A DNA stretch of 61,955 nucleotides from Ruegeria sp. HKCCSA071 (GTDB lineage Bacteria; Pseudomonadota; Alphaproteobacteria; Rhodobacterales; Rhodobacteraceae): NCBI RefSeq assembly GCF_017872555.1, contig NZ_JAEDOX010000016.1:1-61955 (forward strand), given 5' to 3'. Position 1 is the stretch's first letter, and every line of letters starts with the position of its first letter. The notes under the pieces were generated by a model, which was not told the origin of the DNA, made no database searches, and saw nothing but the letters and a program-made list of their open reading frames with translations. The position numbers and the translations under genes were made by a program. Shown here piece after piece: positions 25,426-33,867 of the stretch.

Positions 25426-26853
25426 TCAGTTCCCCCGTCCGTTGAACGTGGTGTCTTTGTAAGCGCGTTCGCCGCTGCTGAGGTCTTCGACCCAGATCCG
25501 CACTGGTGTCGCTTCTGCTGCCGCCGGACCGCTGTCACGGGATGCCACGATATATACACGGGTCAATTGTGCCGTATCCGCCGGAACATTCACAGTGTGA
25601 AGATTGGTGCCTTCGATTTCCAGGCGCATCGCCGGATCACCGGCCAGTGACAGGGTGAACAGGCGGTCCTCGCCGTGCTTGTTGCGCAGCCTGACGTCAT
25701 AGGTGTTTCGAATGGTGCCATCCGACAGGGTGACAAAGGTCGGGTTGCGCACGGGCGCTACGGTCAGATCGATGTCAGAGCGGATGAACAGGGCAAACAG
25801 CAGCGCAAACCCCACCAGTGACCACAACGAGGTGTACAGGATCGTACGGGGCCGGAAGATATGCTTCCAGATATTCTTGGGCGGCTGGCCTGCGCGTTCG
25901 CGCGGCTCGTCGCTGAGCGCCATATAGTCGATCAGCCCGCGTGGTTTGCCGATCTTGGCCATCATGTCATCACACGCGTCGATACACAGGGCACAGGTAA
26001 TACATTCAAGCTGCTGACCATCGCGGATATCGATTCCGACAGGGCAGACATTCACGCAGGCCATGCAGTCGATACAATCCCCCAACTCGGAATCGGCTGT
26101 CCGCTTGCCTTTGCCGCGCGGCTCACCGCGCCATTCGCGGTATCCCACGACCAGCGTGTCTTCATCCATCATCGCGGCCTGAATGCGCGGCCAAGGGCAC
26201 GCGTAGATACAAATCTGTTCGCGGGCGAACCCGCCGAAGAAGAAGGTCGTGCCAGTCAGAACCAGCATCGTCGTGTAAGCGATGGGATGCGCGTTACCCG
26301 TCACAAGATCGCGGAGCAGCGTCGGCGCATCCGCAAAATAAAACACCCAGGCGCCGCCGGTGGCCAGACCGATCAGGAACCAGGTCACCCATTTCGTCAC
26401 CCGGAGCCGTGCCTTGCGGAAATCCAGCTTTTCCTGACGATGCAGGCGCAAACGGGCGTTCCTGTCGCCTTCGATCCAGCGCTCGACCAGAATGAAAAGG
26501 TCTGTCCAGACCGTTTGCGGGCAGGCATACCCGCACCAGACCCGCCCCAGCGCAGATGTGAACAGGAACAGACCCAGCCCCGCCATGATCAGCAGGCCCG
26601 CCACGAAATAGAACTCGTGCGGCCAGATTTCGATCCAGAAGAAATAGAAGCGTCGGTTTGCCAAATCCAGCAGGACGGCCTGATCCGGCAGGCTGGGGCC
26701 GCGATCCCATCTGATCCAGGGCGTTACATAGTAAATGCCCAGTGTCACGATGAGGATGATCCATTTCAGGTTCCGGAATGGCCCGGAAACGCGTCTTGGA
26801 AAGATCGGTTCTCGTGCGGCGTATAGGCTGGGGGTGGGGTTGGAATCGCTCAC
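25426..26853 (-). CDS. ccoG: cbb3 oxidase assembly ferredoxin-like protein CcoG
   Basis: CcoG (475 residues) is a membrane protein with two 4Fe-4S ferredoxin motifs, known in Rhodobacter as a cupric reductase that supplies Cu(I) for the oxidase. The motifs CIDCMACVNVCP and CITCALCIDACD are separated by about 20 residues; several membrane segments precede them, including the CGYACPQTVWTD and CIYACPWPRIQ motifs. The C-terminal part is a periplasmic immunoglobulin-like domain. The start is a GTG at 26851-26853 with a GGAGCC site. It is first in ccoGHIS, and an FNR-like palindrome lies 63 bp upstream. Confidence 0.96.
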   Translation of the reverse strand: MSDSNPTPSLYAAREPIFPRRVSGPFRNLKWIILIVTLGIYYVTPWIRWDRGPSLPDQAVLLDLANRRFYFFWIEIWPHEFYFVAGLLIMAGLGLFLFTSALGRVWCGYACPQTVWTDLFILVERWIEGDRNARLRLHRQEKLDFRKARLRVTKWVTWFLIGLATGGAWVFYFADAPTLLRDLVTGNAHPIAYTTMLVLTGTTFFFGGFAREQICIYACPWPRIQAAMMDEDTLVVGYREWRGEPRGKGKRTADSELGDCIDCMACVNVCPVGIDIRDGQQLECITCALCIDACDDMMAKIGKPRGLIDYMALSDEPRERAGQPPKNIWKHIFRPRTILYTSLWSLVGFALLFALFIRSDIDLTVAPVRNPTFVTLSDGTIRNTYDVRLRNKHGEDRLFTLSLAGDPAMRLEIEGTNLHTVNVPADTAQLTRVYIVASRDSGPAAAEATPVRIWVEDLSSGERAYKDTTFNGRGN

Positions 26854-26915
26854 AGGCTGGCTCCGGTACTGGCTCTTCTGAGTGTGTGTTCTTCCAGATC
26901 ACGCGCATAGCAACT

Positions 26916-26929
26916 TTGACATGGGTCAA
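26916..26929 (-). promoter_or_regulatory. FNR-like palindrome upstream of ccoG
   Basis: TTGACatggGTCAA is a perfect palindrome, extended by one T-A pair at each side, and differs from the FNR consensus TTGAT-N4-ATCAA at one position in each half. It lies 63-76 bp before the ccoG GTG. FnrL, encoded at 33063-33806, is the likely binder, which would couple ccoGHIS to oxygen limitation. It could also fall at the 3' edge of the lysR gene's transcript without function. Confidence 0.6.
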
Positions 26930-26955
26930 AACGCGCATCGTACAGACACCTTTTA

Positions 26956-27831
26956 TCACATTTCCCGAGCCTGACGCCTCAACCACGTCACAAATGTCCT
27001 GACTGCGGGTCTAAGTGCCGAATTTGGCGTCACAATATGGTAACCGCGCGTATCCGGCTCTGCATAAAGCTCAACGATGCGACCGGCCTTGATGTCCGGC
27101 TCGACGAAATGTCGCACTGTGACAGTGACCCCCTGCCCGGCCCGCAGACCGTCCAGTACCAGGTTTCCCGGCAACTCGGTGCGCCCCGCACCGCGTTCGG
27201 GACCAGCACCATGTTCGGCCAGCCAGGTCGTCGCCTCGGTGGTGCCGATTTCTTCAAGCCAGGGCAGCTGGGCCAGTTCGGTCGGGGTCCAAGACGTCTT
27301 TTCCCCCAGCAGTTTCGGGGCAGCGACGATGACCACGGGCGACTGCAACAGCATTTCTGATTGCACACCGGTCCAACCGCCGGGGCCGTACCGAATGGCA
27401 ATGTCGATCCCACCCGGCCGCAGTTCGACAAGTTCCGCAGTGGGGTCGAGGATCAGGTTCACCTCGGGGTGGGTTTCGCGAAAAGCCGGTAGACGCGGCA
27501 TCAGCCAAGAGGCCGCAAAAGAGGATGTCAGCGACACGTGGACCGGGCGATCCTGACCAGACCGCGCCAAATCTCCCACTGCCGCCTCGATCGCGCCAAA
27601 CCCCAGTTGCAGGGCTCGGGCCAGGTGTTCGCCATCGGCGGTCAGGGTCAGGGCCTTGCCCGTTCGATCCAGCAAGGCAGCACCCAGATGTTTCTCAAGT
27701 ACACGCAACTGCTGGCTAATTGCCGCATGGCTTACGTTTAACGCAGCCCCAGCTTCGACGACGTTGCGCTTTTCAGCAAATGCCGCAAACGCCCTCAGCG
27801 CGGCCAACGGGGGAAGCGACAACCAGTTCAT
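26956..27831 (-). CDS. LysR-family transcriptional regulator (GcvA-like)
   Basis: This 291-residue protein has an N-terminal winged helix-turn-helix (about 18-50, with AGAALNVSHAAISQQLRVLE) and a type-2 periplasmic-binding-like effector domain. The N-terminus LPPLAALRAFAAFAEKRNV is typical of the GcvA/AmpR branch. The effector is unknown. It lies upstream of ccoG on the same strand, 102 bp away, and divergently from the 52-residue ORF at 27932, which is therefore its most likely target together with itself. Confidence 0.9.
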   Translation of the reverse strand: MNWLSLPPLAALRAFAAFAEKRNVVEAGAALNVSHAAISQQLRVLEKHLGAALLDRTGKALTLTADGEHLARALQLGFGAIEAAVGDLARSGQDRPVHVSLTSSFAASWLMPRLPAFRETHPEVNLILDPTAELVELRPGGIDIAIRYGPGGWTGVQSEMLLQSPVVIVAAPKLLGEKTSWTPTELAQLPWLEEIGTTEATTWLAEHGAGPERGAGRTELPGNLVLDGLRAGQGVTVTVRHFVEPDIKAGRIVELYAEPDTRGYHIVTPNSALRPAVRTFVTWLRRQAREM

Positions 27832-27931
27832 ATGTAACCCTGACTTACACTATGGAATGGTATTTGAGTCGCATTCAGCACCTCAAAGGTCAATCTTTAT
27901 TGCAGAGATACCCTTGCAGAGGAGACCAACC

Positions 27932-28090
27932 ATGCTGACCGTTTTTGCCAGATCTTTCATGACCGCAACCCGGATCAATGCGCCGCATATTCGCGATGCG
28001 CCAAAGCCGGGTCCCCGAAAACGCCGTTGGCTGCCGGAAGGTCATTGGTGGATGAAAAACCCGCGCGAGGTGGATCCGAAAAACTTTTGA
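27932..28090 (+). CDS. Small basic protein of unknown function, divergent from lysR
   Basis: This 52-residue ORF has a near-ideal ribosome binding site (AGAGGAG, 7 nt before the ATG at 27932). The product is basic and tryptophan-rich in its second half (PRKRRWLPEGHWWMKNPREV), with no membrane segment. The strong initiation signal and the position, 100 bp divergent from the lysR start, argue that it is a real gene and the probable target of that regulator. I do not recognise the family. The third-position GC is not decisive at this length. Confidence 0.6.
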   Translation: MLTVFARSFMTATRINAPHIRDAPKPGPRKRRWLPEGHWWMKNPREVDPKNF

Positions 28091-28146
28091 CCCAGGGAAC
28101 AGTAAACCTGAATCTGGACCACAGGTTTAAGTGGCCTTATTGTGGG

Positions 28147-28198
28147 AAAAAAGCACCGGCTGTTCAGGAAACGCGCGAACAGATGGAACAGCCGGTGC
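28147..28198 (-). terminator. Rho-independent terminator of ccoNOQP
   Basis: A 13-bp perfect stem (GCACCGGCTGTTC at 28153-28165 and its complement at 28186-28198) with a 20-nt loop is followed on the minus strand by six U residues. A second GC-rich hairpin (CGGGCGG, CGAA, CCGCCCG near 28208-28225) precedes it just after ccoP. Confidence 0.88.
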
Positions 28199-28242
28199 CC
28201 CAGCCATCGGGCGGCGAACCGCCCGAAGGTGTTCTTTAGATC

Positions 28243-29106
28243 TTACTGACCGCCGCCCAACTGGTGGACATAGGCAGATACGGCGCGAATCTGCGCCTCG
28301 GTCAGGCGGGTATCCCAGTTCGGCATGACACCAAAGCGGCTGTAAGTTACGGTTTCCGTCAGCGCTTCTTCGCTGCCACCGTAAAGCCAGATCGCGTCAG
28401 TCAAATTCGGCGCACCCTGGAAGATATCGCCTGTGCCATCCTCGCCGTGGCAGGCCGCACAGTTGTCTTCGAAGACAACTTTACCTGCCTGCGCCGCCGC
28501 ATCGTCGGTCTGGGCATTGCTCAGCGACATGACGTACTGAACCACCTGCGTGATTTCGTCGTGTTCGAGGATTTCGCCAAATGCCGGCATCTCGGAATAG
28601 CGCGCATCGTCGCTTTCTTCGTTCCGCACACCGTAGCTGACGGTGTAGACGATATCGTCCAGCGTTCCGCCCCACAGCCAGGCATCATCCAGCAGATTCG
28701 GGAAACCCGGCGCACCCTGCGCACCCGAACCATGGCATTGTGCGCACCAGGTCCGGAACACCGCACCGCCCGAGTTCACGGCATATTGCTGAAGCTCTGC
28801 ATCCTTGGCGATGTCTTCCAGCGAAGTTTCCACCAGCTTGGCGTTCCAAGGCGCGTTTGCCTCTTCGAAGGCAACCATGTCCTGCTGTACGTTTTCACGG
28901 GTTGACCATCCCAGCACACCGGCTGTCGCGCCATGGACCAGGGGCCAGGCCGGAAACATGATCGTGTAGATCACGCCCCAGAAGATGGTGGCGTAGAAAG
29001 TCCATAGCCACCAGCGCGGCATGGGATTGTCGAATTCCTCGATCCCGTCCCAGCTGTGCCCGGTTGTGTTCGGATCGCCCGGCTGTTTATCAGGTGTCTT
29101 GCTCAT
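28243..29106 (-). CDS. ccoP: cbb3-type cytochrome c oxidase subunit III (CcoP)
   Basis: CcoP (287 residues) is the di-haem cytochrome c subunit that takes electrons from soluble or membrane-anchored cytochrome c. An N-terminal membrane anchor (WWLWTFYATIFWGVIYTIMF, about 32-51) is followed by two CXXCH haem sites, CAQCH and CAACH, each with a downstream methionine ligand region (YSEMPAFG and FGVMPNW). The start overlaps the ccoQ stop by 4 nt. It is last in ccoNOQP and followed by the terminator at 28147-28198. Confidence 0.97.
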   Translation of the reverse strand: MSKTPDKQPGDPNTTGHSWDGIEEFDNPMPRWWLWTFYATIFWGVIYTIMFPAWPLVHGATAGVLGWSTRENVQQDMVAFEEANAPWNAKLVETSLEDIAKDAELQQYAVNSGGAVFRTWCAQCHGSGAQGAPGFPNLLDDAWLWGGTLDDIVYTVSYGVRNEESDDARYSEMPAFGEILEHDEITQVVQYVMSLSNAQTDDAAAQAGKVVFEDNCAACHGEDGTGDIFQGAPNLTDAIWLYGGSEEALTETVTYSRFGVMPNWDTRLTEAQIRAVSAYVHQLGGGQ

Positions 29107-29291
29107 TGCCGCGCCTCCTTGGGTGTGGCGGGTTTGTCTTGATGCCGGAAGGGGATGTTGGCGGTGTCCTTGTATTCCTTGCTGGCACCGGGGCGGAAAA
29201 CCCAGATCACGATGCCAACGAAGAAGGCAAACAACACAAGCAGCATCCAGCTATCCGCGAACTGTCGAAGCAGTGTGTATTCTTCCATCAC
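29103..29291 (-). CDS. ccoQ: cbb3-type oxidase subunit IV (CcoQ)
   Basis: CcoQ (62 residues) is a small one-span subunit that stabilises the cbb3 complex. It has one membrane segment (WMLLVLFAFFVGIVIWVF, about 14-31) followed by the typical FRPGASKEYKDTANIPF segment. It lies between ccoO (9 nt apart) and ccoP (4-nt overlap), the standard gene order. Confidence 0.94.
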   Translation of the reverse strand: MMEEYTLLRQFADSWMLLVLFAFFVGIVIWVFRPGASKEYKDTANIPFRHQDKPATPKEARQ

Positions 29292-29300
29292 ACCCTCCTG

Positions 29301-30029
29301 TTAACGGCTTGCATCCGGGGTAAAGGTCGAGAAATCGACCAGCGTACCCAGCATCTGCAGATAGGCGATCAGCGCATCGGCTTCGGTCAGTTCAGGCTGA
29401 CCATCGAAGTTGCGCACGTTGACCTTGTCACCGTACCGCTCCAGCAGACCGTCGTAGTCACTGTCAGGATCGGCCTGCGCGCTGAAATCGGCAACCGCGT
29501 TTTCCAGCATCTCCTCGGTATATGGGGTGCCGACAACCGCATTGGTCGCCATGATGTCACCGATATACTTGCCGTCGATCTTGCGATGTTCGAGGAAGCC
29601 GTATTTCGGCATCACCGATTCAGGCACCACAGACTGAGGGTCGCGCAGGTGGTCCATTTGCCACTGATCAGAATAGCGGCCACCGACACGCGCCAGATCA
29701 GGTCCGGTACGCTTTGATCCCCACTGGAACGGGTGGTCATACATCGATTCAGCCGCCAGCGAGTAGTGACCGTAACGCTCGACCTCGTCCCGCATCGGGC
29801 GGATCATCTGGCTGTGGCAGACATAGCAGCCTTCGCGGATGTAGATCTCACGCCCTGCCATTTCGAGAGGGGTGTAAGGGCGCATGCCCTCCACCTTCTC
29901 GATGGTGTTCTCAAGATAGAACAGCGGGGTGATCTGCACCAGGCCACCGATGGTCACGACCAGAAAGCTGAAGATCAGCAGGAGGGTCGCGTTGGTCTCG
30001 AGGATCTTATGTTTGTCGAGAATTGCCAT
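29301..30029 (-). CDS. ccoO: cbb3-type oxidase subunit II (CcoO)
   Basis: CcoO (242 residues) is the mono-haem cytochrome c subunit. An N-terminal membrane segment ([20 protein letters not shown], about 14-33) is followed by [20 protein letters not shown], which holds the single CXXCH site (CYVCH), and later VMPKYGF with the methionine ligand. Its 16-nt distance from ccoN and order N-O-Q-P are standard. Confidence 0.97.
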   Translation of the reverse strand: MAILDKHKILETNATLLLIFSFLVVTIGGLVQITPLFYLENTIEKVEGMRPYTPLEMAGREIYIREGCYVCHSQMIRPMRDEVERYGHYSLAAESMYDHPFQWGSKRTGPDLARVGGRYSDQWQMDHLRDPQSVVPESVMPKYGFLEHRKIDGKYIGDIMATNAVVGTPYTEEMLENAVADFSAQADPDSDYDGLLERYGDKVNVRNFDGQPELTEADALIAYLQMLGTLVDFSTFTPDASR

Positions 30030-30045
30030 TGCTCCGGCCCTCCCT

Positions 30046-31653
30046 CTATTCAGCCGGGACCGCGACGGTCAGGCTGGCCTCTTTGGCCGGCGCTTTCCGC
30101 ACAGTCATCCACAGGTTGTAGCACATGATCAGCGCACCAGCGACGAACATCACGCCACCCAGCGCACGCACCACGTACATCGGGAACTTGGCGGCCACGG
30201 TGTCAGCGAACGAGTTCACCAGGAAGCCGTTGGCATCCACTTCACGCCACATCAGGCCTTCCATGATACCGGTGACCCACATCGACGCGGCGTAAAGCAC
30301 GATGCCGATCGTGGCGAGCCAGAAGTGCCAGCTGACCATTTGCAGAGAGTACAGACGCTCGCGTTTCCAGAGGACAGGCACCAGGAAGTACAGTGCACCA
30401 AAGGTGATCATGCCGTTCCAGCCCAGCGCGCCAGAATGCACGTGACCAATGGTCCAGTCGGTGTAGTGGCTGAGACTGTTCACAGCACGGATCGACATCA
30501 TCGGACCTTCAAAGGTGGACATGCCGTAGAAGCCGACCGAGATGACCATCATGCGGATGATCGGATCGGTGCGCAGCTTGTCCCAAGCCCCCGACAGGGT
30601 CATCAGACCGTTGATCATACCACCCCAGGACGGCATCCACAGGATCACCGAGAACACCATGCCCAGCGTCGACGCCCAGTCAGGCAGCGCGGTATAATGC
30701 AGATGGTGTGGACCGGCCCAGATATACAGGAAGATCAGCGCCCAGAAGTGGATGATCGACAGCTTGTAGGAAAACACCGGACGTTCGGCCTGTTTCGGGA
30801 TGAAATAGTACATCATGCCCAGGAAACCCGCGGTCAGGAAGAAGCCCACAGCGTTGTGGCCATACCACCACTGGATCATGGCATCCTGCACGCCTGACCA
30901 GACGATGACCGATTTCGAACCCCAGATGCTGACCGGGATGGTCATGTTGTTGACCAGATGCAGCATGGCGACGGTGACGATAAAGGCCAGATAGAACCAG
31001 TTGGCCACATAGATGTGGGGTTCTTTCCGCTTGATGATGGTACCCAAGTAGACAGCCAGATAGGCGACCCAGACAATGGTCAGCCACAGATCGACATACC
31101 ATTCAGGTTCGGCATATTCCTTGGACTGCGTTCCGCCCAGCACATAGCCGGTTGCGGCCAGCACGATGAACAGCTGATAGCCCCAGAACACGAACCACGC
31201 GAGGTTACCGCCCCAAAGCCGCGCCGCGCTGGTACGCTGAACCACGTAGAACGAGGTTGCGATCAATGCGTTGCCGCCAAAGGCAAAAATGACCGCCGAG
31301 GTGTGCAACGGACGCAGACGACCAAAGTTCAGATAACCCTGCGCCCATTCGAAGTTCAGCACCGGAAACGCCAGCTGAAACGCGATAAAGGTCCCTGCAA
31401 GGAACCCGATCACGCCCCAAAAGGCGGTTGCGATCACGCCATAGCGGATCACGCCATCCATGTATTCGCCCGAGCGGTCGATCTGAATATCTGGCTCGTC
31501 AGTGTTTCGAAGCGTCCAGATGAACAGGCCACCGGCGATGAGCATCACCAGCAGCGCATGTACCTGATACGCCAAATCGCGTGCATAATTGGTTCCGATC
31601 GCTGCAAACAGCGCGATCAGACCAAGCACGATCAGCTTGATGTAATTCGACAT
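30046..31653 (-). CDS. ccoN: cbb3-type cytochrome c oxidase catalytic subunit I (CcoN)
   Basis: CcoN (535 residues from this start) reduces O2 at the haem b3-CuB centre with high oxygen affinity. Twelve membrane segments and the histidine ligands are visible: [15 protein letters not shown] (low-spin haem), the CuB region [10 protein letters not shown] and [14 protein letters not shown], and [18 protein letters not shown] (haem b3 and low-spin haem). I prefer the ATG at 31651-31653 because of the AAAGGGA site; an ATG at 31671 would add six residues. A perfect FNR box lies 100 bp upstream. Confidence 0.97.
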   Translation of the reverse strand: MSNYIKLIVLGLIALFAAIGTNYARDLAYQVHALLVMLIAGGLFIWTLRNTDEPDIQIDRSGEYMDGVIRYGVIATAFWGVIGFLAGTFIAFQLAFPVLNFEWAQGYLNFGRLRPLHTSAVIFAFGGNALIATSFYVVQRTSAARLWGGNLAWFVFWGYQLFIVLAATGYVLGGTQSKEYAEPEWYVDLWLTIVWVAYLAVYLGTIIKRKEPHIYVANWFYLAFIVTVAMLHLVNNMTIPVSIWGSKSVIVWSGVQDAMIQWWYGHNAVGFFLTAGFLGMMYYFIPKQAERPVFSYKLSIIHFWALIFLYIWAGPHHLHYTALPDWASTLGMVFSVILWMPSWGGMINGLMTLSGAWDKLRTDPIIRMMVISVGFYGMSTFEGPMMSIRAVNSLSHYTDWTIGHVHSGALGWNGMITFGALYFLVPVLWKRERLYSLQMVSWHFWLATIGIVLYAASMWVTGIMEGLMWREVDANGFLVNSFADTVAAKFPMYVVRALGGVMFVAGALIMCYNLWMTVRKAPAKEASLTVAVPAE

Positions 31654-31752
31654 ATTGCGTCCCTTTGCCATGCTCCGCGCGTTTTTGATTCTTGTGACGC
31701 GCGAAGCCCATTTGACTGGCTGCCGTTCTGAAGCACGGCCACCCTCATTGCT

Positions 31753-31766
31753 TTGATCTGTATCAA
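31753..31766. promoter_or_regulatory. FNR box shared by ccoN and uspA
   Basis: TTGATctgtATCAA is an exact match to the FNR consensus and the only perfect one I found in the window. It lies centrally in the 201-bp divergent region, 100 bp from ccoN and 89 bp from uspA. For uspA, a TATGAC -10-like element at 31784-31789 puts the box near position -37 to -42, the class II activation position. FnrL (33063-33806) is the presumed activator under low oxygen. Confidence 0.85.
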
Positions 31767-31854
31767 GACAGCCCAGCGTTTTCTATGACACGCATGGTAG
31801 TAGAAAAGGGCTAACAGGTCACATGAGACCAATTGCCCGAAACATGAGGTCAAA

Positions 31855-32694
31855 ATGGCGTATAAATCTCTTCTCACAGTCATGACCGAAACGCAGACTG
31901 CACAGGCTGCTCTGGCGCAGATTGTGGCCCTGGCCGAGTCTCAGGATGCCCATGCCGAAGTCCTGTGTCTGGGTGTCGATCGCAGTCAGACAGGTTATTA
32001 TTATGCGGGTGCCAATGCGTTGATCGTTCAGGAAACGCTGAACCGGGCCAATGCCGAGGCACAGGATTTGCTGAACTTTGCCAATGATTATCTCGGCAAA
32101 TCCGGCGTACGCTGGTCCTCCGAACACGGCGTTGCACAGATTGCTGATATCGGGCGCCACGTCGCGCACCGGGCCCGGTTTTCCGACCTTGTGATCCTGC
32201 CACATCCTTATGGTGAAGGTCGCGGGGCCGAGGCCGAACCCATTATCGAAGCGGCCATGTTCGAAGGACATTGCCCGGTTCTTGTAGTTCCCGACAACGG
32301 CGCGCCCTTGAAAACGCCGGGCAACATCATGATCGCCTGGAACGAAAGCGTCGAGGCCATGTGCGCCATCCGGCGGGCCCTGCCCTTCCTCAAACAGGCC
32401 GAGATCGTCCGTATTGTGGTCATCGACCCGCCACAGCATGGGCCGGACCGGTCAGACCCGGGTGGGATGCTGTCCCAGATGTTGGCCCGTCATGGTGTCA
32501 AATGCGAGATCGATGTGCTCAGCAAGACCATGACCCGCGTCTCGGATATCCTTAATCGCCACGCGACGGATACCGAATCGGACATGATCGTGATGGGCGC
32601 TTATGGTCATTCCCGCTTTCGCGAAGCCATTCTGGGCGGGGCGACCCGGAACATGCTGGAACAATCCTCGGTTCCGGTGTTCCTGGCGCACTGA
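31855..32694 (+). CDS. Universal stress protein, tandem UspA domains
   Basis: This 279-residue protein contains two Usp domains (about 1-145 and 150-279). The C-terminal domain keeps the nucleotide-binding signature MGAYGHSRFREAILGGATRN (G-X2-G-X9-G type); the N-terminal one is degenerate there. Such proteins are often induced by oxygen limitation or growth arrest. It is divergent from ccoN across a perfect FNR box, so FnrL control is likely. The ATG at 31855 has a GAGGTC site. A terminator hairpin follows at 32707-32735. Confidence 0.88.
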   Translation: MAYKSLLTVMTETQTAQAALAQIVALAESQDAHAEVLCLGVDRSQTGYYYAGANALIVQETLNRANAEAQDLLNFANDYLGKSGVRWSSEHGVAQIADIGRHVAHRARFSDLVILPHPYGEGRGAEAEPIIEAAMFEGHCPVLVVPDNGAPLKTPGNIMIAWNESVEAMCAIRRALPFLKQAEIVRIVVIDPPQHGPDRSDPGGMLSQMLARHGVKCEIDVLSKTMTRVSDILNRHATDTESDMIVMGAYGHSRFREAILGGATRNMLEQSSVPVFLAH

Positions 32695-32706
32695 CCCAAT
32701 CAAGTT

Positions 32707-32735
32707 AAAAAGCCGCCTCGATTGGCGGCTTTTTT
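32707..32735. terminator. Bidirectional terminator between uspA and the GlsB-like gene
   Basis: The stem AAAAAGCCGCC with its complement GGCGGCTTTTTT (loop TCGATT) lies between two converging genes. It has U-tracts on both strands, and the minus-strand GlsB-like stop codon sits at its edge. Confidence 0.9.
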
Positions 32736-32989
32736 CACCCCCGGCGGATGAGGCCGATCAGGAACAACAGGATCACGGCGCCAATTGTCGCGAAAAGGAT
32801 CGACGACAGCAGGCCCCCTCCAACGGAAAAACCAAGCGCCGGAAAGATCATGCCCGACAGGAACGCGCCTACGATGCCGACGATGATGTTGCCGATCAGG
32901 CCGAACCCACGGCCTTCCATGATCTTTCCCGAAAGCCATCCGGCGATTGCGCCAATGAACAGCATTGCCAACAGACTGCTGAACCCCAT
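32735..32989 (-). CDS. GlsB/YeaQ/YmgE-family small membrane protein
   Basis: This 84-residue, glycine-rich protein has about three short membrane segments. The pattern GAIAGWLSGKIMEGRGFGLIGN followed by GIVGAFLSGM is that of the transglycosylase-associated (GlsB/YeaQ/YmgE) family. The family is often linked to general stress responses, but its biochemical role is unknown; the name does not imply enzyme activity. It lies between uspA and fnrL and is convergent with uspA. Confidence 0.9.
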   Translation of the reverse strand: MGFSSLLAMLFIGAIAGWLSGKIMEGRGFGLIGNIIVGIVGAFLSGMIFPALGFSVGGGLLSSILFATIGAVILLFLIGLIRRG

Positions 32990-33062
32990 GCCACACTCCT
33001 ATGTTAGTACGTGAACCGACCGGATGGTCGCGGTAAGCGAATTCTGCCGAACAAAAGACTGG

Positions 33063-33806
33063 TCAGACCAGAAACCCGCCATCAGAATCGTCGCCTGCTT
33101 CTTCCATGAGCCGCCCAAGATCGGGGATGGTCACGTGACGTTTGCCTTCCAATAAGATCAAACCGTCCTTTTTCAGAGCTGAAATCTGGCGGCTGACCGT
33201 CTCAAGCGTAAGTCCCAGATAATCCGCCATGGCTTCTCGGGTCAGAGGCAGATCGAACACGATCTGTCCCGACAGGCCCTTTTGACCAATCGACGCATCC
33301 CTCCGGGCAATGATCGAAATCAGGCTGGCAATCTTTTCGCGCGCTGTCTTGCGACCCAGAACCAGCATCCATTCGCGGGCGGCATCAAGCTCGTCCAATG
33401 TCATCTGTAGCAAGCGATGCGCGATGTGTGGCGTTTCGTCCATCAGCTCTTCGAATGGTTTCTTGCGGAAACAGCACATCACGACATCCGTTGTCGCCTG
33501 TACATCATAAGGTGCAACGTCGCGCCCCGGGCGACCGACGAAATCGCTGGGCAGAAGCAGACCGACCATCTGGGTGCGACCGTCTTCCATGGTTTGCGTC
33601 AGCGATGCGATTCCCGATACGACCGAGCCGACGAAATTCATCTGGTCACCCGACCAGATGATGGTCTGACCCGCCTCGAAACTGCGGTAATATTTAATGG
33701 CATCAAGCGCTTCCAGCTCGTCCGCATCACAGCGGGCGCAGACCGCGCGATGTCGTATCGGGCAGTCTGCGCAATTTGAATGATCGAACTGTGCTTTTAT
33801 TGTCAT
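33063..33806 (-). CDS. fnrL: FNR-family oxygen-sensing regulator FnrL
   Basis: FnrL (247 residues) is a 4Fe-4S, oxygen-labile CRP/FNR activator of low-oxygen genes. N-terminal cysteines (C12, C15, C23, C26 in CADCPIRHRAVCARC) and a central CC pair (VVMCCFRK) supply the cluster. The effector beta-roll, the dimerization helix (DAAREWMLVLGRKTAREKI) and the helix-turn-helix MADYLGLTLETVSRQISAL, with the E--SR specificity residues of FNR, follow. The start is the ATG at 33804-33806; the frame is open further upstream but lacks homology. An FNR-like box ends 13 bp before the start codon, suggesting autoregulation. Confidence 0.95.
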   Translation of the reverse strand: MTIKAQFDHSNCADCPIRHRAVCARCDADELEALDAIKYYRSFEAGQTIIWSGDQMNFVGSVVSGIASLTQTMEDGRTQMVGLLLPSDFVGRPGRDVAPYDVQATTDVVMCCFRKKPFEELMDETPHIAHRLLQMTLDELDAAREWMLVLGRKTAREKIASLISIIARRDASIGQKGLSGQIVFDLPLTREAMADYLGLTLETVSRQISALKKDGLILLEGKRHVTIPDLGRLMEEAGDDSDGGFLV

Positions 33807-33818
33807 CTGCGTTTCCAC

Positions 33819-33832
33819 TTGATCTCCGTCAA
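33819..33832. promoter_or_regulatory. FNR box between fnrL and hemN
   Basis: TTGATctccGTCAA differs from the FNR consensus by one base. It sits in the 61-bp space between the divergent fnrL and hemN start codons, 13 bp from fnrL and 36 bp from hemN. It is so close to both starts that it probably overlaps at least one transcription start, which would fit repression of fnrL; activation of hemN would need a very short leader. Confidence 0.75.
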
Positions 33833-33867
33833 AGCACCTAAGTCGCCTGCCCCTTAAGGGTATCGTC

